DNA of 64,000 bases from Georhizobium profundi (GCF_003952725.1 NZ_CP032509.1:310001-374000); one strand, 5' to 3'. Numbered from the stretch's first letter, positions 43,358 through 52,495 are shown. Made by a program: numbers and translations. Notes: generated by a model from the letters alone, not told the origin.

Positions 43358-44740
43358 TCAGATCTGCTTGAGATGGAAGGATTTCGGTTGGGTCAGCATC
43401 TGGTAGCCGATCTCCGACAGCGCGCCGCCCTTGCCGGTGTCCTTGACGCCCGTCCAGACGAGCGCGGGATCGAGATAGTCACAGCGATTGGCAAAGACGG
43501 TACCGGTTTCCACGCGCGCGCCGAGCCTTGCGGCGGCATCGAGATCGCGTGTCCAGATGGAGGCGGTGAGACCGTAAGGGCTGTCATTCATCAGCGTGAC
43601 CGCCTCCTCGTCGTCGGCGACCTGCATGATGCCGATGACCGGGCCGAAGCTCTCCTCGCGCATCACCGCCATCTGGTGATCGACGTTGGAGAGGACCTGC
43701 GGAGCGAGATAGGGCGAGCCTTCGCGATCGCGCTCGTCGTGGGTATCGAGATGCGTGACCGCGCCCTTGCGGATCGCTTCGGCCGTCTGGCCGCGCACGT
43801 GATCGGCGAACGAACCGCGCGCCATGGGGCCGACGACGGTGTCGGCATCGAACGGGTTGCCGAGCTTCCAGCCCTTGGCGCTTGCGACGAACCGCTCCAG
43901 AAATTCCGGATAGAGCGCGCGGTCGACATAGATGCGCTCGATGCCGCAGCAGCTCTGGCCGGAATTGAAGAAGGCGCCATCGACCAGATTGTCGACCGTC
44001 TTGTCGAGATCGGCATCCGCGCGAACGAAGGCCGGATCCTTGCCACCGAGTTCGAGGCCGAGCGTGGCAAAGGTGCCGGCCGCGGCCCGCTCGATCGCGC
44101 GGCCGCCCGCGACGGAGCCGGTGAACACGATGTGATCGATGCGGCCCGAGCCGATGAGCTTCTCGGTGTCGCGGTGGCTGAGGACGAGGTTCTGGAAGAG
44201 CCCCTTCGGCAGGCCGGCGCGGTCGGCGGCAAGCTGGAAGCGCTCGCCCACCAGCAGCGTCTGGCTCGCGTGCTTCAGGATGACGGCGTTGCCGGCCATC
44301 AGCGCCGGGACTATGGAATTGACAGCGGTGAGGTACGGATAATTCCACGGCGCGATGACCAGCGCCGTGCCCACGGGTTCGCGCGCGATATGGCGGATGA
44401 AGCCCGGCTTTTCCGGCAGGTCGATCGGCGAAAGCGCCTTTTCGGCAATGGCGATCATATGGCGGGCGCGTTCCTCGACGCCGCCCTTCTCACCGCCATA
44501 GCGCACCGGCCGGCCCATCTGCCAGGCGAGTTCCGGCACGATCTCTTCGTTCATGGCGATGAGCGCGTCGGCGAAATGCGTCATGATCTTGGCGCGTTCG
44601 CCAAGCGTCGTCTCACGCCAGGCCTTCCGCGCGGCCAGTGCCGCTTCGACGGCGCGCTCGATCGCGGCCGGCTCGGCATAGGGCCGCTCGGCGTAGACGG
44701 AGCCATCCACGGGTGAAATCAGCTTGACCAGTTCGGTCAT
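43358..44740 (-). CDS. Aldehyde dehydrogenase
   Basis: 460 residues, NAD(P)-dependent ALDH superfamily. APWNYPYLTAVNSIVPALMAGN is the N-terminal cofactor part, FTGSVAGGRAIERA the Rossmann turn, LELGGKDPAFV holds the general-base Glu, and FFNSGQSCCGIERIYV the catalytic Cys. ATG 44740 begins MTELVKLISPVDGSVYA; a longer frame has no support. In the operon it would oxidise the aldehyde made by the neighbouring alcohol dehydrogenase. PuuC-type and succinate-semialdehyde types share these motifs, so substrate is not certain. Confidence 0.93.
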   Translation of the reverse strand: MTELVKLISPVDGSVYAERPYAEPAAIERAVEAALAARKAWRETTLGERAKIMTHFADALIAMNEEIVPELAWQMGRPVRYGGEKGGVEERARHMIAIAEKALSPIDLPEKPGFIRHIAREPVGTALVIAPWNYPYLTAVNSIVPALMAGNAVILKHASQTLLVGERFQLAADRAGLPKGLFQNLVLSHRDTEKLIGSGRIDHIVFTGSVAGGRAIERAAAGTFATLGLELGGKDPAFVRADADLDKTVDNLVDGAFFNSGQSCCGIERIYVDRALYPEFLERFVASAKGWKLGNPFDADTVVGPMARGSFADHVRGQTAEAIRKGAVTHLDTHDERDREGSPYLAPQVLSNVDHQMAVMREESFGPVIGIMQVADDEEAVTLMNDSPYGLTASIWTRDLDAAARLGARVETGTVFANRCDYLDPALVWTGVKDTGKGGALSEIGYQMLTQPKSFHLKQI

Positions 44741-44847
44741 GGACAGTGTTCCTTGCCAGCAGAAAGCGCGGGCCGCGCCGCGCGAAAGAGTGCCGATTGC
44801 CTTATTCCGATGTCGGGCGCGCTCCAAGGGGTGGCGCGCAACAGTTT

Positions 44848-46209
44848 TCAACACCGCTCGAAACCGCGCTTGATTTCCCAATCGGTCACGCGGCGATCGT
44901 ATTCGAGCTGTTCCCAATCGGCGGTGTGGGCGTAGTGGGAGATCACCTGTTCGCCGAGCGCATCCTTCAGCATGGAGGAACCGCGGAAGGCGGCGATGGC
45001 GGCGCGGAGCGTCTTCGGGATTTCCGGCAGTTTCTCGCCGCTATAGGCGTCGCCCGTATAGGGCGGTTCGAGCTCAAGTTCGTCCTCGATGCCCTTGAGG
45101 CCGGCGGCGATCATTCCCGCATAGGCGAGATAGGGGTTCAAGTCGGCGCCGCCGATGCGGCACTCGATGCGGATGCCCTTGGTGTTTTCGCCGCAGAGCC
45201 TGAAGCCCGCCGTGCGGTTGTCGCCGCTCCAGATCGCCTTGGTCGGCGCAAACGTGCCGGCCTGGAAGCGCTTGTAGGAATTCACATAGGGCGCAAGAAG
45301 CACGGTGATGTCGGCAGCATATTTAAGCAGGCCCGCCACATAGTGCTTCATCAGCTTCGACATGCCGAGCTTGTCATTCTCATCGACGAAGGCGTTCTTG
45401 CCGTCCTTCGCGAGCGACATGTGGACGTGGCTCGACGAACCGGCGAGCCCGTAATCCCACTTGGCCATGAAGGTGACGGCCTTACCCTGGGCATAGGCGA
45501 TTTCCTTGATGGCGTTCTTCATCACGACGTGCCGATCGGCCATGGTCAGCGCGTCGGCATAGCGGACGTTGATCTCTTCCTGGCCGGGGCCCCACTCGCC
45601 CTTGGAGTTTTCGATCGGAATGCCGGAGGCCTGCAGCTTGCGGCGGATCTCGCGCATCACCGGCTCTTCCTTGGTGGTCTGGAAGATGTGGTAGTCCTCG
45701 ATGTAGTAGCCGGCCGTCTTGAGGCCGCGAAAACCCTTCTCGTGGATCGTGCGGTAGTCCTCGTCGAAGAGATAGAATTCGAGCTCTGAGGCGAAGTTTG
45801 CCATAAGGCCCAGCGCATCAAGCCGCTCGAGCTGCGTCTTCAGGATCGCTCGCGGAGAATGCGGAACGGGGTCGTGATGGTGGTGGTCGACGAGATCGCA
45901 CAGAACGATCGCGGTGCCCTCCAGCCAGTGCGCCTTCATCAGTGTGGCGAGATCCGGCTTCATGACGAAATCGCCGTAGCCGCGCTGCCAGTTGGCGACA
46001 TCGTATCCGGGCACCGGCTCCATATCGATGTCGTTGGCGAGCAGGTAGTCGCAGCCATGGGTCTCGTCGAGCGCGCCTTCGACGAAGAATTCCGCCTGGA
46101 AACGCTTGCCGATCAGGCGGCCCTGCATGTCGGGGAAGCAGACGAGCACGGTGTCGATGTCGCCCGACTTGATGTCGGCCTTCAGCGTTTTCAGATCATA
46201 GGCGGCCAT
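44848..46209 (-). CDS. Glutamine-synthetase-like gamma-glutamyl ligase (PuuA/GlnA4 type)
   Basis: 453 residues, GS fold. Conserved acidic metal ligands are in ASELEFYLF and GPGQEEINVRY, the His in SSSHVHMSL, and the C-terminal RIECRIGGADLNPYLAYAG block. It lacks the adenylylation-site region of housekeeping GlnA and carries the long N-terminal segment of gamma-glutamylpolyamine/ethanolamide synthetases. Such enzymes join glutamate to an amine using ATP. ATG 46209 has GGGAG 7–8 bases upstream and is preferred over the GTG two codons earlier. With a TRAP uptake system, an alcohol and an aldehyde dehydrogenase, a role in amine or amino-alcohol degradation is likely. Confidence 0.88.
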   Translation of the reverse strand: MAAYDLKTLKADIKSGDIDTVLVCFPDMQGRLIGKRFQAEFFVEGALDETHGCDYLLANDIDMEPVPGYDVANWQRGYGDFVMKPDLATLMKAHWLEGTAIVLCDLVDHHHHDPVPHSPRAILKTQLERLDALGLMANFASELEFYLFDEDYRTIHEKGFRGLKTAGYYIEDYHIFQTTKEEPVMREIRRKLQASGIPIENSKGEWGPGQEEINVRYADALTMADRHVVMKNAIKEIAYAQGKAVTFMAKWDYGLAGSSSHVHMSLAKDGKNAFVDENDKLGMSKLMKHYVAGLLKYAADITVLLAPYVNSYKRFQAGTFAPTKAIWSGDNRTAGFRLCGENTKGIRIECRIGGADLNPYLAYAGMIAAGLKGIEDELELEPPYTGDAYSGEKLPEIPKTLRAAIAAFRGSSMLKDALGEQVISHYAHTADWEQLEYDRRVTDWEIKRGFERC

Positions 46210-46255
46210 CGGCACTCTCCCTCACGCGTTTCCGGTCGGTCTTTTTGATTTGCGA

Positions 46256-46287
46256 GACCCGGCGGCCTCGACAGAAGCCGCCGGGTC
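46256..46287 (-). repeat. Strong hairpin between the DctP and ligase genes
   Basis: GACCCGGCGGC and GCCGCCGGGTC make a perfect 11-bp stem with a 10-base loop, 17 bases after the DctP stop. No U-run follows at once. Such hairpins after binding-protein genes commonly protect the upstream transcript and let the binding protein be made in excess over the rest. Confidence 0.6.
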
Positions 46288-46304
46288 GATCGTCGTCACG
46301 TCTG

Positions 46305-47372
46305 TCAGGTGTAGCGGTACGGTGCGCCTGCGTTGCGCATCGTCTCGGCGTAGTTCTTCAGGATTTCCACGACGCGGGCGCTGCGCTCGCTTTCCTGGGC
46401 CACCTCGTCCCAGAAGACGAGCGCCTCGTCTTCGACGCGCTTCCACTCCGCTTCCGGAATGGTGGTGAGCTCCAGCTTGCCGCCGGTCGTGCGGTAGTGC
46501 GCCTCGCCCCACCAATACCAGTGCTGGCGATAGTAGTGGGAGCTGTCCATCGCCATGTTGAAGAGCGTCTTCAGATGCTCCGGCAATTCGTTCCAGCGAT
46601 CGGTGTTGGCGAAGAACGAGCCGGCCCAGGCGCCGTTGATGTTGTTGGTGAGGTAGTACTGGGTCACATCCGCCCAGCCGACCGTGTAGGCTTCGGTTGC
46701 GCCGCACCAGGCGACGCCATCGATTTCGCCCGTCTGGATCGCGACTTCGATGTCTTCCCAGGGCAGCGTGACCGGCACGACGCCGAAGCGGGTGAGGAAG
46801 CGCCCGCCCGTCGGGAAGGTGAAGACGCGCAGGCCGTTCAGATCATCGACGCTGCGGATCGGCTTGGTGGTGACGAAGTTGCAGGGATCCCACGCACCGG
46901 CAGACAGCCAGGTGACGCCTTCGATCTCGCCGTAAGCTTCTTCCCAGATTTCCTTCAGGCCGTACCAGTTCCAGAGCACCGGCACGTCGAGGCCGTAGCG
47001 CGATGCGAACGGGAAGTAGGCGCCGAAGACCGAGACATCGACCGGCGAGGCCATGGAATCGTCGTCCGACTGGCAAGCATCGATCGTGCCCCGCTGCACG
47101 GCGCGGAAGAGTTCGCCCTGCGGCACGAGCTGGTCGGCGGTGAAGAGTTCGATGACCATTTCACCGTTGGCGGCCGTGTTGAACGCATCGATTGCCGGCT
47201 TCACCACATGCTCGGCGAGTGCCGGGCCGGCATAGGTCTGCAGGCGCCAGCGGATCGGGCTTTGCGCCCTGACGTAGGGCGCGGCAAGCGTGGAGGCCGA
47301 TACGCCCCCGGCCGTCACCAGACCCGCCCGCTTGATGAATTGTCGCTTGGTGAACTTCGAATTGTCACTCAT
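46305..47372 (-). CDS. TRAP transporter solute-binding protein (DctP family)
   Basis: 355 residues. A twin-arginine-like signal with one Lys (KRQFIKRAG, then a hydrophobic stretch to about residue 35) directs export, as in many DctP proteins of TAXI-independent type. The family pattern follows: ELFTADQLVPQGELFRAVQRG, then the conserved Arg region DLNGLRVFTFPTGGRF that usually contacts the substrate carboxylate, and GEIDGVAWCG. It binds the substrate in the periplasm and hands it to the DctQM membrane pair. A carboxylate or amino-acid-like ligand is expected, but the cluster argues for an amine derivative. Confidence 0.93.
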   Translation of the reverse strand: MSDNSKFTKRQFIKRAGLVTAGGVSASTLAAPYVRAQSPIRWRLQTYAGPALAEHVVKPAIDAFNTAANGEMVIELFTADQLVPQGELFRAVQRGTIDACQSDDDSMASPVDVSVFGAYFPFASRYGLDVPVLWNWYGLKEIWEEAYGEIEGVTWLSAGAWDPCNFVTTKPIRSVDDLNGLRVFTFPTGGRFLTRFGVVPVTLPWEDIEVAIQTGEIDGVAWCGATEAYTVGWADVTQYYLTNNINGAWAGSFFANTDRWNELPEHLKTLFNMAMDSSHYYRQHWYWWGEAHYRTTGGKLELTTIPEAEWKRVEDEALVFWDEVAQESERSARVVEILKNYAETMRNAGAPYRYT

Positions 47373-47494
47373 GTCGATTTTTCCCTCTTTCGGTTCCTGA
47401 TCTTTTCGCCGCCCGTTCGTCGGACAGTCATTTGCCGTATCTCGTTGTCGTGCCTCGTCGGTGTCAGTCCTCTCCGTTGGTCCTCAACTTCGCG

Positions 47495-48820
47495 TCAGCG
47501 GGCGGACCAGAGGCCCGGCAGCCAAAGCGCAATTTCGGGGAAGATCATCAGGATGACGATGGTGAGCACCATCAGCCCGACGAAGGGCACGATCGATCGA
47601 TAGATGTCGGCAAGCGTGATCTCTGGCGGCGCCATGGCGCGCATCAGGAAGAGATTGTAGCCGAAAGGCGGGGTGATGTAGGCGATCTGGCAGGTGATCG
47701 TGTAGAGAATGCCGAACCAGATGGCGTTGAAATCAAGCCCGATGACGAGCGGGATGTAGAGCGGCGCGACGATGACGAGCATGGCCGTATCGTCGAGGAA
47801 CATGCCCATCACCACAAACGACAGGAGCATGAGAATGAGGATCGTCCAGCGGTCCAGCTCCCAGGTGTTCAGGAGCAGGTTTTCGATGGCGCGCACGGCG
47901 CCCAGCCCGTCATAGACCGCGCCGAAGCAGAGTGCGGCCAGGATGATCCAGAGGAACATGCAGGAGATGGTCAGCGTGTTGCGCGTTGAATCGTCGATGA
48001 CCTTCCAGGTGAGCTTTCGCGACACGGCGGCGGCCAGTACGGCCAGGAGAGCGCCGACGGCGGAGCTTTCCACCAGGCTCGTGACGCCGCTGATGAAGAG
48101 GCCCATCATGGTGCCGAAAACGACCAGCGGCAGGAAGCCCGCTCCGAGTAGGCGCATCTTCTCCGATTTCGTGATGGCCGCGCGCTCTTCCGCAGGCATG
48201 GCGGGCGCAAGCTCCGGCTGGAGGCGGCAGCGGACATAGATGTAGATGCAGAAAAGCGTCGCCATCAGAAGCCCGGGCAGGATGCCGGCGAGCCAGAGCT
48301 GCAGCACGGGCTGGCGCGCGATCATAGCGTAGAGCACGAGCACGACCGAGGGCGGGATGAGGATGCCGAGCGAGCTGCCGGCCTGGACGACGCCGGTGAC
48401 CATGACCTTGTTGTAGCCGCGGCGCAGAAGCTCCGGCAGGGCGACCGTCGCCCCGATCGCCATGCCGGCGACAGACAGGCCGTTCATGCAGGAAATCAGC
48501 ACCATGAGCCCGATCGTGCCGAGCGCCAAGCCACCGCGCATGCCGCCGAACCAGACGTGGAACATGCGGTAGAGATTGCTGGCGATGCCGGATTCGGAAA
48601 ACACGAATCCCATGAAGACGAAGAGGGGCACGGTGATCAGCGGATACCAGTTCAGCACCTGAAAGGCTGCGTTGAACGGTAATTCCGACGAGCCCTGCCC
48701 CCACAGCCAGAGTGCTGCCGCCGCGCCGACGAAGCCGATGACGCCGAAGACGCGCTGCCCGGTCAGGAGCAGAACCATCATGGTGGAGAACATGAAGAGC
48801 GTGATCAGTTCCGAGCTCAT
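47495..48820 (-). CDS. TRAP transporter large permease (DctM family)
   Basis: 441 residues with about twelve membrane segments of the ion transporter superfamily. LTVP-like and GSSLGILIPPSVVLVLYAMI blocks, the GMFLDDTAMLVIVAPLYIPL helix and the ITPPFGYNLFLM end are DctM hallmarks. It moves substrate with sodium or protons. Its start overlaps the dctQ stop by four bases. The start ATG at 48820 is chosen because the earlier in-frame part is only dctQ read in another frame. Confidence 0.94.
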   Translation of the reverse strand: MSSELITLFMFSTMMVLLLTGQRVFGVIGFVGAAAALWLWGQGSSELPFNAAFQVLNWYPLITVPLFVFMGFVFSESGIASNLYRMFHVWFGGMRGGLALGTIGLMVLISCMNGLSVAGMAIGATVALPELLRRGYNKVMVTGVVQAGSSLGILIPPSVVLVLYAMIARQPVLQLWLAGILPGLLMATLFCIYIYVRCRLQPELAPAMPAEERAAITKSEKMRLLGAGFLPLVVFGTMMGLFISGVTSLVESSAVGALLAVLAAAVSRKLTWKVIDDSTRNTLTISCMFLWIILAALCFGAVYDGLGAVRAIENLLLNTWELDRWTILILMLLSFVVMGMFLDDTAMLVIVAPLYIPLVIGLDFNAIWFGILYTITCQIAYITPPFGYNLFLMRAMAPPEITLADIYRSIVPFVGLMVLTIVILMIFPEIALWLPGLWSAR

Positions 48821-49329
48821 GCGATCGGCTTTCCGCGTGCCATGGCGACATCCTTGAAGAAGGACGAGATCGCCTGCAGCAGCATGAGGAAGATGCCGAG
48901 CGTCATGATCACCTTGATCGGCCACAGGGGTGGCGCCCAGGACGTGTAGTTCTTCTGGCCGTATTCGATGGAATAGGCCGTGCTCGACAGGCCGCCCATG
49001 AGCAGGACGCCAAGATAGAAGAGCACGAACAGAATCGTGAAGGCATCGGTGACGGCCCGCTTCTGCGGCGTCAGCTTGCTGTAGAAGAGGTCCATGCGGA
49101 CATGGCCGTCATTCTGCATCGTGTAGGCGCCGCCGAGCAGATAATAGGCCGAGAGCACGAACTGGCTCATCTCCAGCGACCAGTTGACCGGCGTGCCGAT
49201 GATGACGCGCGAGAGCGTGGAATAGAGTAGGATCGCGGCCAGCACGAAGAGCAGGTACATGGCGAAGCGGCCGACGACCCTGTTGATGGCATCGACCACC
49301 CGGACAAAGGCGCGGATCGGCTTCGGCAT
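48817..49329 (-). CDS. TRAP transporter small permease (DctQ family)
   Basis: 170 residues with four membrane helices, the usual DctQ size: AMYLLFVLAAILLYSTLSRV, then SLEMSQFVLSAYYLLGGAY with the family's W-x-E element, and two more near the end. It completes the TRAP transporter with DctM and DctP. The ATG at 49329 lies 5 bases after the stop of the amidohydrolase gene; upstream in-frame codons have no ribosome-binding signal. Confidence 0.92.
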   Translation of the reverse strand: MPKPIRAFVRVVDAINRVVGRFAMYLLFVLAAILLYSTLSRVIIGTPVNWSLEMSQFVLSAYYLLGGAYTMQNDGHVRMDLFYSKLTPQKRAVTDAFTILFVLFYLGVLLMGGLSSTAYSIEYGQKNYTSWAPPLWPIKVIMTLGIFLMLLQAISSFFKDVAMARGKPIA

Positions 49330-49334
49330 CCCGG

Positions 49335-50132
49335 TCACGCCTCCCTTTGACGCGCGGATTGCGCAGCTGGCTCTGCGCGATCGGCAGCGCCACTTGCATG
49401 GGCGGCGTGCAGTGCGCGTCCGAGCCGACCGGCCCAATCGGCAACGCCCGCGGGATCGGCGATCTCGTCATTTCGGATTTCGACCATGACGGCGGCAAGG
49501 CCCTTCGCATCGCCGTGCTTTTCGAGCGTCAGCGTGACGCCGTTCAGCGCCGCGTAGGGCTCGTTCCACCCGACATTCAGCGTGGGGTCGTCCGCCGCCA
49601 GAGCATCGGCGACGGCGCGGGTGAAACGGGTATCGACGCCGTGGATCAGCCCGATCGGCCAGGGGCGCGGCACGCCGTGATAGACCGGCGTGAAGGAGTG
49701 CATGCAGACCAGAACGGTTTCCTGTCCTCTCGCCAAACGCTTCGCGATCACCGCGTCGATCGCCTCGTGGAAGGGCCGGTGATAGGCATCGATGCGGAAC
49801 TGGCGCTCCTGCGGATCGAGGTTCTCATTGGCGGCGATGCGGGTGCGTTCCGACAACGTCCAGATCAGATCCGGCGCATCGAGATCGCGGTTGCAGTCGA
49901 TGATGAGACGCGACACGGTCGACTGGACGAGCGGCGCATCGAGCGCTTCGACCATAGCGAGGCTGACCGCCTGCGCGCCCGGATCCCAGGCGATGTGGCT
50001 CTTCAGTTCTTCAGGTGTGAGGCCGAGCGTTCCGTAGCGTGCCGGCAGCCGGTTCGAGGCATGGTCGCAGACGAGTACGAAGGGCGAAGACCCTTCGGCA
50101 TTCACGACGTCGACGGCTTTCTCGGTGGACAT
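49335..50132 (-). CDS. N-formylglutamate amidohydrolase family protein
   Basis: 265 residues. Family marks are VLVCDHASNRLPARYG near the N-terminus, STVSRLIIDCNRDLDAPDLI, HSFTPVYHG and the end block VMVEIRNDEIAD with a metal-binding Glu pattern. Named members cleave N-formylglutamate in histidine degradation, but no hut gene is here. In this operon it would suit hydrolysis of a gamma-glutamyl (or N-acylated) product to release glutamate. It is the first gene of the minus-strand operon. Low-complexity Ala/Arg tail. Confidence 0.85.
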   Translation of the reverse strand: MSTEKAVDVVNAEGSSPFVLVCDHASNRLPARYGTLGLTPEELKSHIAWDPGAQAVSLAMVEALDAPLVQSTVSRLIIDCNRDLDAPDLIWTLSERTRIAANENLDPQERQFRIDAYHRPFHEAIDAVIAKRLARGQETVLVCMHSFTPVYHGVPRPWPIGLIHGVDTRFTRAVADALAADDPTLNVGWNEPYAALNGVTLTLEKHGDAKGLAAVMVEIRNDEIADPAGVADWAGRLGRALHAAHASGAADRAEPAAQSARQREA

Positions 50133-50148
50133 GCCCCAACACCCCCTT

Positions 50149-50177
50149 TACTGGTACAGTAATTCGGGAAACCGAAT
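50149..50177. promoter_or_regulatory. Two palindromes between the RpiR gene and its divergent operon
   Basis: TACTG-GTA-CAGTA at 50149–50161 is followed directly by ATTCGG-GAAA-CCGAAT at 50162–50177. Both have perfect arms and lie in the 75-base gap between the two start codons. They are good candidate operators for the regulator, which would govern both divergent units. Confidence 0.55.
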
Positions 50178-50207
50178 ATGTGTCAACACTGAAACGAGAA
50201 TTTCAGA

Positions 50208-51041
50208 ATGGCGGTGAGCATTCCGGCGACGGTCGAGACCACCGTTCATGCCACGATGGACGCACTGACATCCGCCGAGAAGCGCGCAGCGCGGACGCTG
50301 CTGGCGAATTATCCGACGATCGGGCTTGCGCCGGTTGCGGAATTCGGCACAGCTGCAGGTGCAAGTGCCGCAACGGTGTTGCGCTTCATTTCCAGGTTGG
50401 GCTTTCGCTCCTATCCGGATTTTCAGCGCGCGCTGCGCACCGAACTGGACGAGCGCACGAAATCACCGCTGCAGCGCAGTTTCGAGGTGCCGCGCCAGGA
50501 GAGCGAGCGGTTTCTCGATCGCTTCTTCGAGCAAACCGCGGAGATCATGCGGGCGACGGCCGAGCGCATTCCCGCATCCGAATTCGAGGCCGCATCCCGC
50601 AAGCTCGCCGACAGCCGCAATGCATGTCATCTCGCCGGCGGCCGCTTCACCGACGCGCTCGCCATGTACATGGAAGCGCATCTCAGGCGCGCGCGGCCCG
50701 GCGTGCGCAGGCTTGACGGGCGGATCGCCAACCGGGCCGACCAGTTGCTGGACATCAAGGCGGGCGATGTTGTCGTGCTGTTCGACATGCGCCGCTATGA
50801 CGACGATTTGCTCGAAACCGCACGCCAGCTGAAGGCGGCGCGCGCTTTCACCATTCTCATGACCGATGAATGGATTTCGCCGATTTCGCGCTTTTCCAAG
50901 ATCGTGCTGCCGTGCCGGGTCTCGATCGACCGCATCTGGGACGCGAACACCGCCATGTTCGCGCTTGTGGAGGCGCTGATTGCGCGGACCACCGAATTGT
51001 CCTGGAAGACCGCCGAAAGCCGCATTCGCGTCGGCGACTGA
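50208..51041 (+). CDS. MurR/RpiR-family transcriptional regulator
   Basis: 277 residues. N-terminal HTH_6 domain (DALTSAEKRAARTLLANY, then AGASAATVLRFISRLGFRSY as recognition helix) and a C-terminal SIS sugar-isomerase-like domain (about 125–250: CHLAGGRFTDALAMYMEAHL, AGDVVVLFDMRRYDDD, FTILMTDEW). SIS domains in this family usually bind sugar phosphates, but in rhizobia RpiR proteins also control amino-acid and polyol operons. It is divergent from the TRAP/glutamylation operon and shares the palindromes in between. Confidence 0.92.
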   Translation: MAVSIPATVETTVHATMDALTSAEKRAARTLLANYPTIGLAPVAEFGTAAGASAATVLRFISRLGFRSYPDFQRALRTELDERTKSPLQRSFEVPRQESERFLDRFFEQTAEIMRATAERIPASEFEAASRKLADSRNACHLAGGRFTDALAMYMEAHLRRARPGVRRLDGRIANRADQLLDIKAGDVVVLFDMRRYDDDLLETARQLKAARAFTILMTDEWISPISRFSKIVLPCRVSIDRIWDANTAMFALVEALIARTTELSWKTAESRIRVGD

Positions 51042-51145
51042 GCGCGCCGCGCCGGGTCGTAAATGCCTTTGGGCTTGCGCGCCGGCCTTGCGATAACGCA
51101 GAACCACTGTCTATGGCCTGCGGGTCTGCAGGCGAAGGATGAGAC

Positions 51146-52096
51146 ATGGCGCGACCAGACGAGAGCGGCCCCGCAGACACCGACCTTACAGACAGCGAAG
51201 CCGCGACCCGCGACGGCAGGTCCGCGCCCGCCTTCACCATCGGCACGACGGAGATCAAGGCGCGGCCGGTGGAGCCGGCGCTCTATCTCGTTTCTACGCC
51301 GATTGGCAATCTGGGCGACATCACGCTGCGCGCGCTGGAAACGCTCGCCTCGGCAGATTTGCTCGCTTGCGAGGACACAAGGGTAACCCGCGTCTTACTG
51401 GAGCGCTACGGCATTCGCCGCCGGCCCTTTGCCTATCACGAGCACAATGCGCAAGCCGCCGGCGAGCGGCTGATGGCGGCGCTCGATGCCGGGCAAAGCG
51501 TGGCCCTGGTTTCCGATGCCGGAACACCGCTCGTTTCAGACCCGGGCTTCCGATTGGTAGAGAGCGCACTTGCCGCGGGCCACCGCGTGGTGCCGATACC
51601 CGGCGCTTCGGCACCGCTTGCGGCGCTGACCGCTTCCGGCATGCCAAGCGACAGCTTTCTCTTTGCCGGCTTTCTGCCGCAGAAATCGAAGGCGCGCCGC
51701 GACAGGCTCGGCGCGCTGCAGCGCATGCCCGCCACGCTGATCTTCTTTGAATCACCCCACCGGATCGCAGATGCTCTTGTCGATGCGGCCGAGGTTCTGG
51801 GCGAAAACCGTCCGGCCGCCGTTTGTCGCGAGCTGACCAAGACGTTCGAGGAGACGCGGCGGGGCACGCTTGGCGAACTGGCTCAGCACTATGCTTCCTC
51901 AGGCAATGTGAAAGGCGAGATCGTGTTTCTGATCGCGCCCTTTGAGGAGGAGGCCAGCGACATCGATCCGCAGGCGCTGCTCGACGATCTTGTGCGCACG
52001 ATGCCACCGGCGAAAGCCGCGACGGAAGCTGCGAAACTGACGGGCCTGCCGCGCAAGGACCTCTATGCGCGGTTGCTCGAGATGAAGAAGGGCTGA
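51146..52096 (+). CDS. rsmI: 16S rRNA (cytidine(1402)-2'-O)-methyltransferase
   Basis: 316 residues, tetrapyrrole-methylase-like fold. It methylates the ribose of C1402 of 16S rRNA using SAM. ALYLVSTPIGNLGDITLRALETL is the conserved start and VSDAGTPLVSDPGFRLV the SAM pocket. A charged N-terminal stretch of about 40 residues precedes the domain and may be unstructured. AAGGA lies 6 bases before the ATG. The yraN gene follows after 6 bases, a conserved pair. Confidence 0.95.
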   Translation: MARPDESGPADTDLTDSEAATRDGRSAPAFTIGTTEIKARPVEPALYLVSTPIGNLGDITLRALETLASADLLACEDTRVTRVLLERYGIRRRPFAYHEHNAQAAGERLMAALDAGQSVALVSDAGTPLVSDPGFRLVESALAAGHRVVPIPGASAPLAALTASGMPSDSFLFAGFLPQKSKARRDRLGALQRMPATLIFFESPHRIADALVDAAEVLGENRPAAVCRELTKTFEETRRGTLGELAQHYASSGNVKGEIVFLIAPFEEEASDIDPQALLDDLVRTMPPAKAATEAAKLTGLPRKDLYARLLEMKKG

Positions 52097-52102
52097 AGGC
52101 CG

Positions 52103-52495
52103 ATGCGCGCTCCGCGTGAGCGGCGGGAGCAGCCGATGTCGCGGCAGGAAGCCGAGCGGCGCGGTCATCTGGCCGAAGCGCTCGCTGCGTTCTCGCTGCA
52201 GCTTCGCGGCTACAGGATCCTCGCGCGGCGCCACAGGACGCGGCTCGGTGAGATCGACCTGATCGTGAAGCGCGGCGCCCTCATCGCCTTCGTCGAAGTG
52301 AAGGCACGGAGCGACGAACGCGCGGCGATCGACGCGGTCTCCCATACGACGGCGACGCGGATCCGCAGTGCGAGCGATCTCTGGATTACGGCACAGATGA
52401 AGCGCGGCGTCGATCTCTCCCGCGTTTCCTATCGCTACGACATCGTAGCGATCATGCCGTGGCGCTGGCCCCGGCACTTCGCCGACGCGTTTTGA
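52103..52495 (+). CDS. yraN: YraN family (UPF0102) endonuclease-like protein
   Basis: 130 residues with a Holliday-junction-resolvase-like (PD-(D/E)XK) fold: [29 protein letters not shown] contains the E-D-EVK metal site. No settled cellular function is known. It pairs with rsmI as in many bacteria. Confidence 0.93.
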   Translation: MRAPRERREQPMSRQEAERRGHLAEALAAFSLQLRGYRILARRHRTRLGEIDLIVKRGALIAFVEVKARSDERAAIDAVSHTTATRIRSASDLWITAQMKRGVDLSRVSYRYDIVAIMPWRWPRHFADAF

